Origin: Doris montereyensis | Taxonomy: Eukaryota > Mollusca > Gastropoda > Nudibranchia > Dorididae | DNA length: 64,000 bases | Assembly (NCBI GenBank): GCA_037039925.1 | Contig: JAXRKP010001339.1 | Coordinates: forward strand, 40,001 to 104,000 | Reading direction: 5' to 3' | Shown here: positions 62,255-64,000 of the stretch, piece after piece | Layout of the letters: each line of letters starts with the position of its first letter | Numbering within the stretch: the stretch's first letter is position 1 | Made by a program: the position numbers and the translations under genes | Notes under the pieces: model-generated | What the model was told of the DNA's origin: nothing | The model's input: the letters and a program-made list of their open reading frames with translations, nothing else | Databases searched by the model: none

Positions 62255-63260
62255 AAGTGTTGAATAGAATGACACCCTCATGGGGGATGGGGGGTTGTTT
62301 TAAACTCACTTATATTAATCTTCAGACAAACAGTGAGGCATGGATCATGTTTAAGGTGATGAATAAGGACATTAAATAACTCTTGAATCCACATCATGGG
62401 AACAAAAATGAGACAAAGATGAAAGAATAACAGAAAAACATCCTCGAGCATTGTACAAAGCGTCGTTGCAGTTCTTTTTCATGGTGAGATGATGGACATC
62501 GACACAGATGACACAGTTTTGCCTCTCTGATGAAATCTTTTTGTCTCATCTTTGTTCGCTTCAACATTTAGTCAGTGAAATTGTCTAAAAGTCGAAAAAA
62601 GTGTTGAATAGAATGACTCCCCATGGGGATGATTGTTTCAAACAGATTTATAATCTTCAGACAAACAGTGAGACAAGGGGCATGTCTAAGGTGATTATTA
62701 AGGACATTAAATAACTATTGAAGCCACATCATTGCAACAAAGATGTGACAAAGACAAAAAAGAATATGCAGGAAATCTTTGGTCACCGTACAGATTGAGG
62801 AGTGTAGTTAGCATGGTTCTTTTTCTCATGGCGAGGTGATGGATGTTCGTCACAAGTTTCATTGCCCAAAGATTTGTTTTGAATAGAAGGACACCTCATG
62901 AGGGATTTTTATCAAACAGACTTATAATTTTCAGACAAACAGTGAGGTATGGGCATGTTTAAGGTGATGAATAAGGACATAATATAGATATTGAAGCCAC
63001 ATAGCAACAAAGATGAGACAAAGACAAAAGAATATGCAGAAAACATCACCAGACAGATCGATGAGCATAGTTTGCTTGGTTCGTAATGCGCTTCATTTCA
63101 TGGCTAGGCGATGGCTGCCAACATGGACGTCACGGTTTCGACTTTATCTGGTGCCCAAAGAGTTGTTTTTGTCTATTCCTCTGGATTTGTCTCGTCTTTG
63201 TTCCTATGGAGCTTCAACATTTATTTCATGTCCTCGCTTTTCACTTATCTTCAGAGAGGT
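62255..63260 (+). repeat. Three tandem ~330-bp units carrying a SINE-like segment
   Basis: Units start near 62255, 62600 and 62875. Each has GAATAGAATGAC, CTTCAGACAAACAGTGAG, AAGGTGATGAATAAGGACAT and a tail resembling the tRNA-derived SINE at 5.1-5.5 kb (TCATGGYGAGRTGATGG, then TTTGTCTCATCTTTGTTC). The third unit is the most complete at its SINE end (63060-63240). Confidence 0.75.
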
Positions 63261-64000
63261 AAAGATGTCAGTGAGGGATGAATCAATTTCTTTTTCCCCA
63301 TAATAAAGCTTTTGAAACAGTTTAATCTGACATTCAGAAGTCGCAAATAGATATTTATTATAACAATGTTTTCACCATCTTTGGAATATCTCATTTTGTC
63401 GTTGCTTATATTTTGTACTCTTGTACATAGTGTCCATTCCCCTGCATTTGTTTCCACTGCATTGTTTTAAAAAAAAATTTAATTGAACATCTATGTCTAC
63501 TTGTGTAAGATTGACATTGACTTGGGGCTCGCAAAACTCCCTATTGCTACGTCGCAGTAAATAAGTTTTGTCCACATGTCTCACATTTTTGTTTATTACA
63601 TACTGTCTTGATAATAATGCATCCAAAGTTTGTCATTCATTGATACAGAGTCTTTCACAAGTGTTTAGCTCATTGTAAGAATATCTGGGATTTTGTATCT
63701 GGCTGAATGTTGTTGTCTGGTCTCAACGTTGTCAACCCTGACAACTTTTCATCATATTTTTTTAAAATGATAAAAATTATAAACGTTTGTAAAATTTTGT
63801 GAGAAATGTAACTATTTTTAATCTCCCAACTCATTGTGATGACGATTTGTTGTTTGATGATTTTGTGGAGGACGGAGACGCTTGGTTGATGATTTTTTTC
63901 ATTTCGCCAACAAAACCTACCCAAGGTGTTGAATTGTATCGGTATTTATTGTCTTCACTCAAATGCACTCTCACATTCACATGTCCTCAGTGAAAATGTC

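Overview
This is an intron-rich, AT-rich animal nuclear genome window. Organism: the three conserved proteins, the dense tRNA-derived SINEs, the non-LTR and hAT fragments and the long microsatellites fit a lophotrochozoan invertebrate, probably a mollusc. That placement is inference from character, not a species match. Nothing looks bacterial or viral; nearly all long open frames are translated repeats or intron read-through.

Three genes can be assembled exon by exon from protein similarity and canonical AG/GT splice sites. (1) MPC1, mitochondrial pyruvate carrier 1, minus strand 22435 to 14013, five exons, including a 4-nt and a 16-nt micro-exon; 98 residues. (2) CSTF2 (CstF-64, the RNA-binding subunit of cleavage stimulation factor), plus strand 22636 to 37305, eleven exons found. 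MPC1 and CSTF2 are head to head with about 200 bp between start codons, so they probably share a bidirectional promoter. (3) GDAP2 (macro domain plus CRAL-TRIO), plus strand 49443 to 61227, twelve exons. Its conserved reading frame needs five single-base corrections, all in homopolymer runs. Two orphan candidate exons lie on the minus strand at 12000-12120 and 42958-43090.

Layout: 1-480 minisatellite; 2.4-5.0 kb cluster of a short dispersed repeat, with an 18-bp satellite grown inside a MITE (3726-4348); 5.1-5.5 kb head-to-head SINE pair; 7.2 kb long hairpin; 8.1-9.95 kb two adjacent minisatellites; 10-14 kb AT-rich noncoding DNA, a SINE and an orphan exon; 14.0-22.4 kb MPC1, whose introns hold an RTE-like LINE with an internal deletion, a 3' fragment of the same LINE and a jockey/L2-like tail; 22.6-37.3 kb CSTF2, whose introns hold a TIR element with subterminal motifs, a MITE, a hAT relic, two minisatellites (one built from a splice acceptor and exon start), a long (CT)n and a LINE RT fragment; 37.3-49.4 kb intergenic, with SINEs, three long CT/GA tracts, a second hAT-like relic and a piggyBac-like relic; 49.4-61.2 kb GDAP2 with many SINEs in introns; 62.2-63.3 kb tandem SINE-bearing units.

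The three genes have unrelated roles (pyruvate import, mRNA 3'-end formation, macro/CRAL-TRIO protein), so no pathway cluster is present. The most unusual features are the MPC1 micro-exons, the exon-derived minisatellite that lays twelve splice acceptors in front of one CSTF2 exon, the MITE-born satellite, and the 1.39-kb TIR element with twelve TCGCACA motifs.
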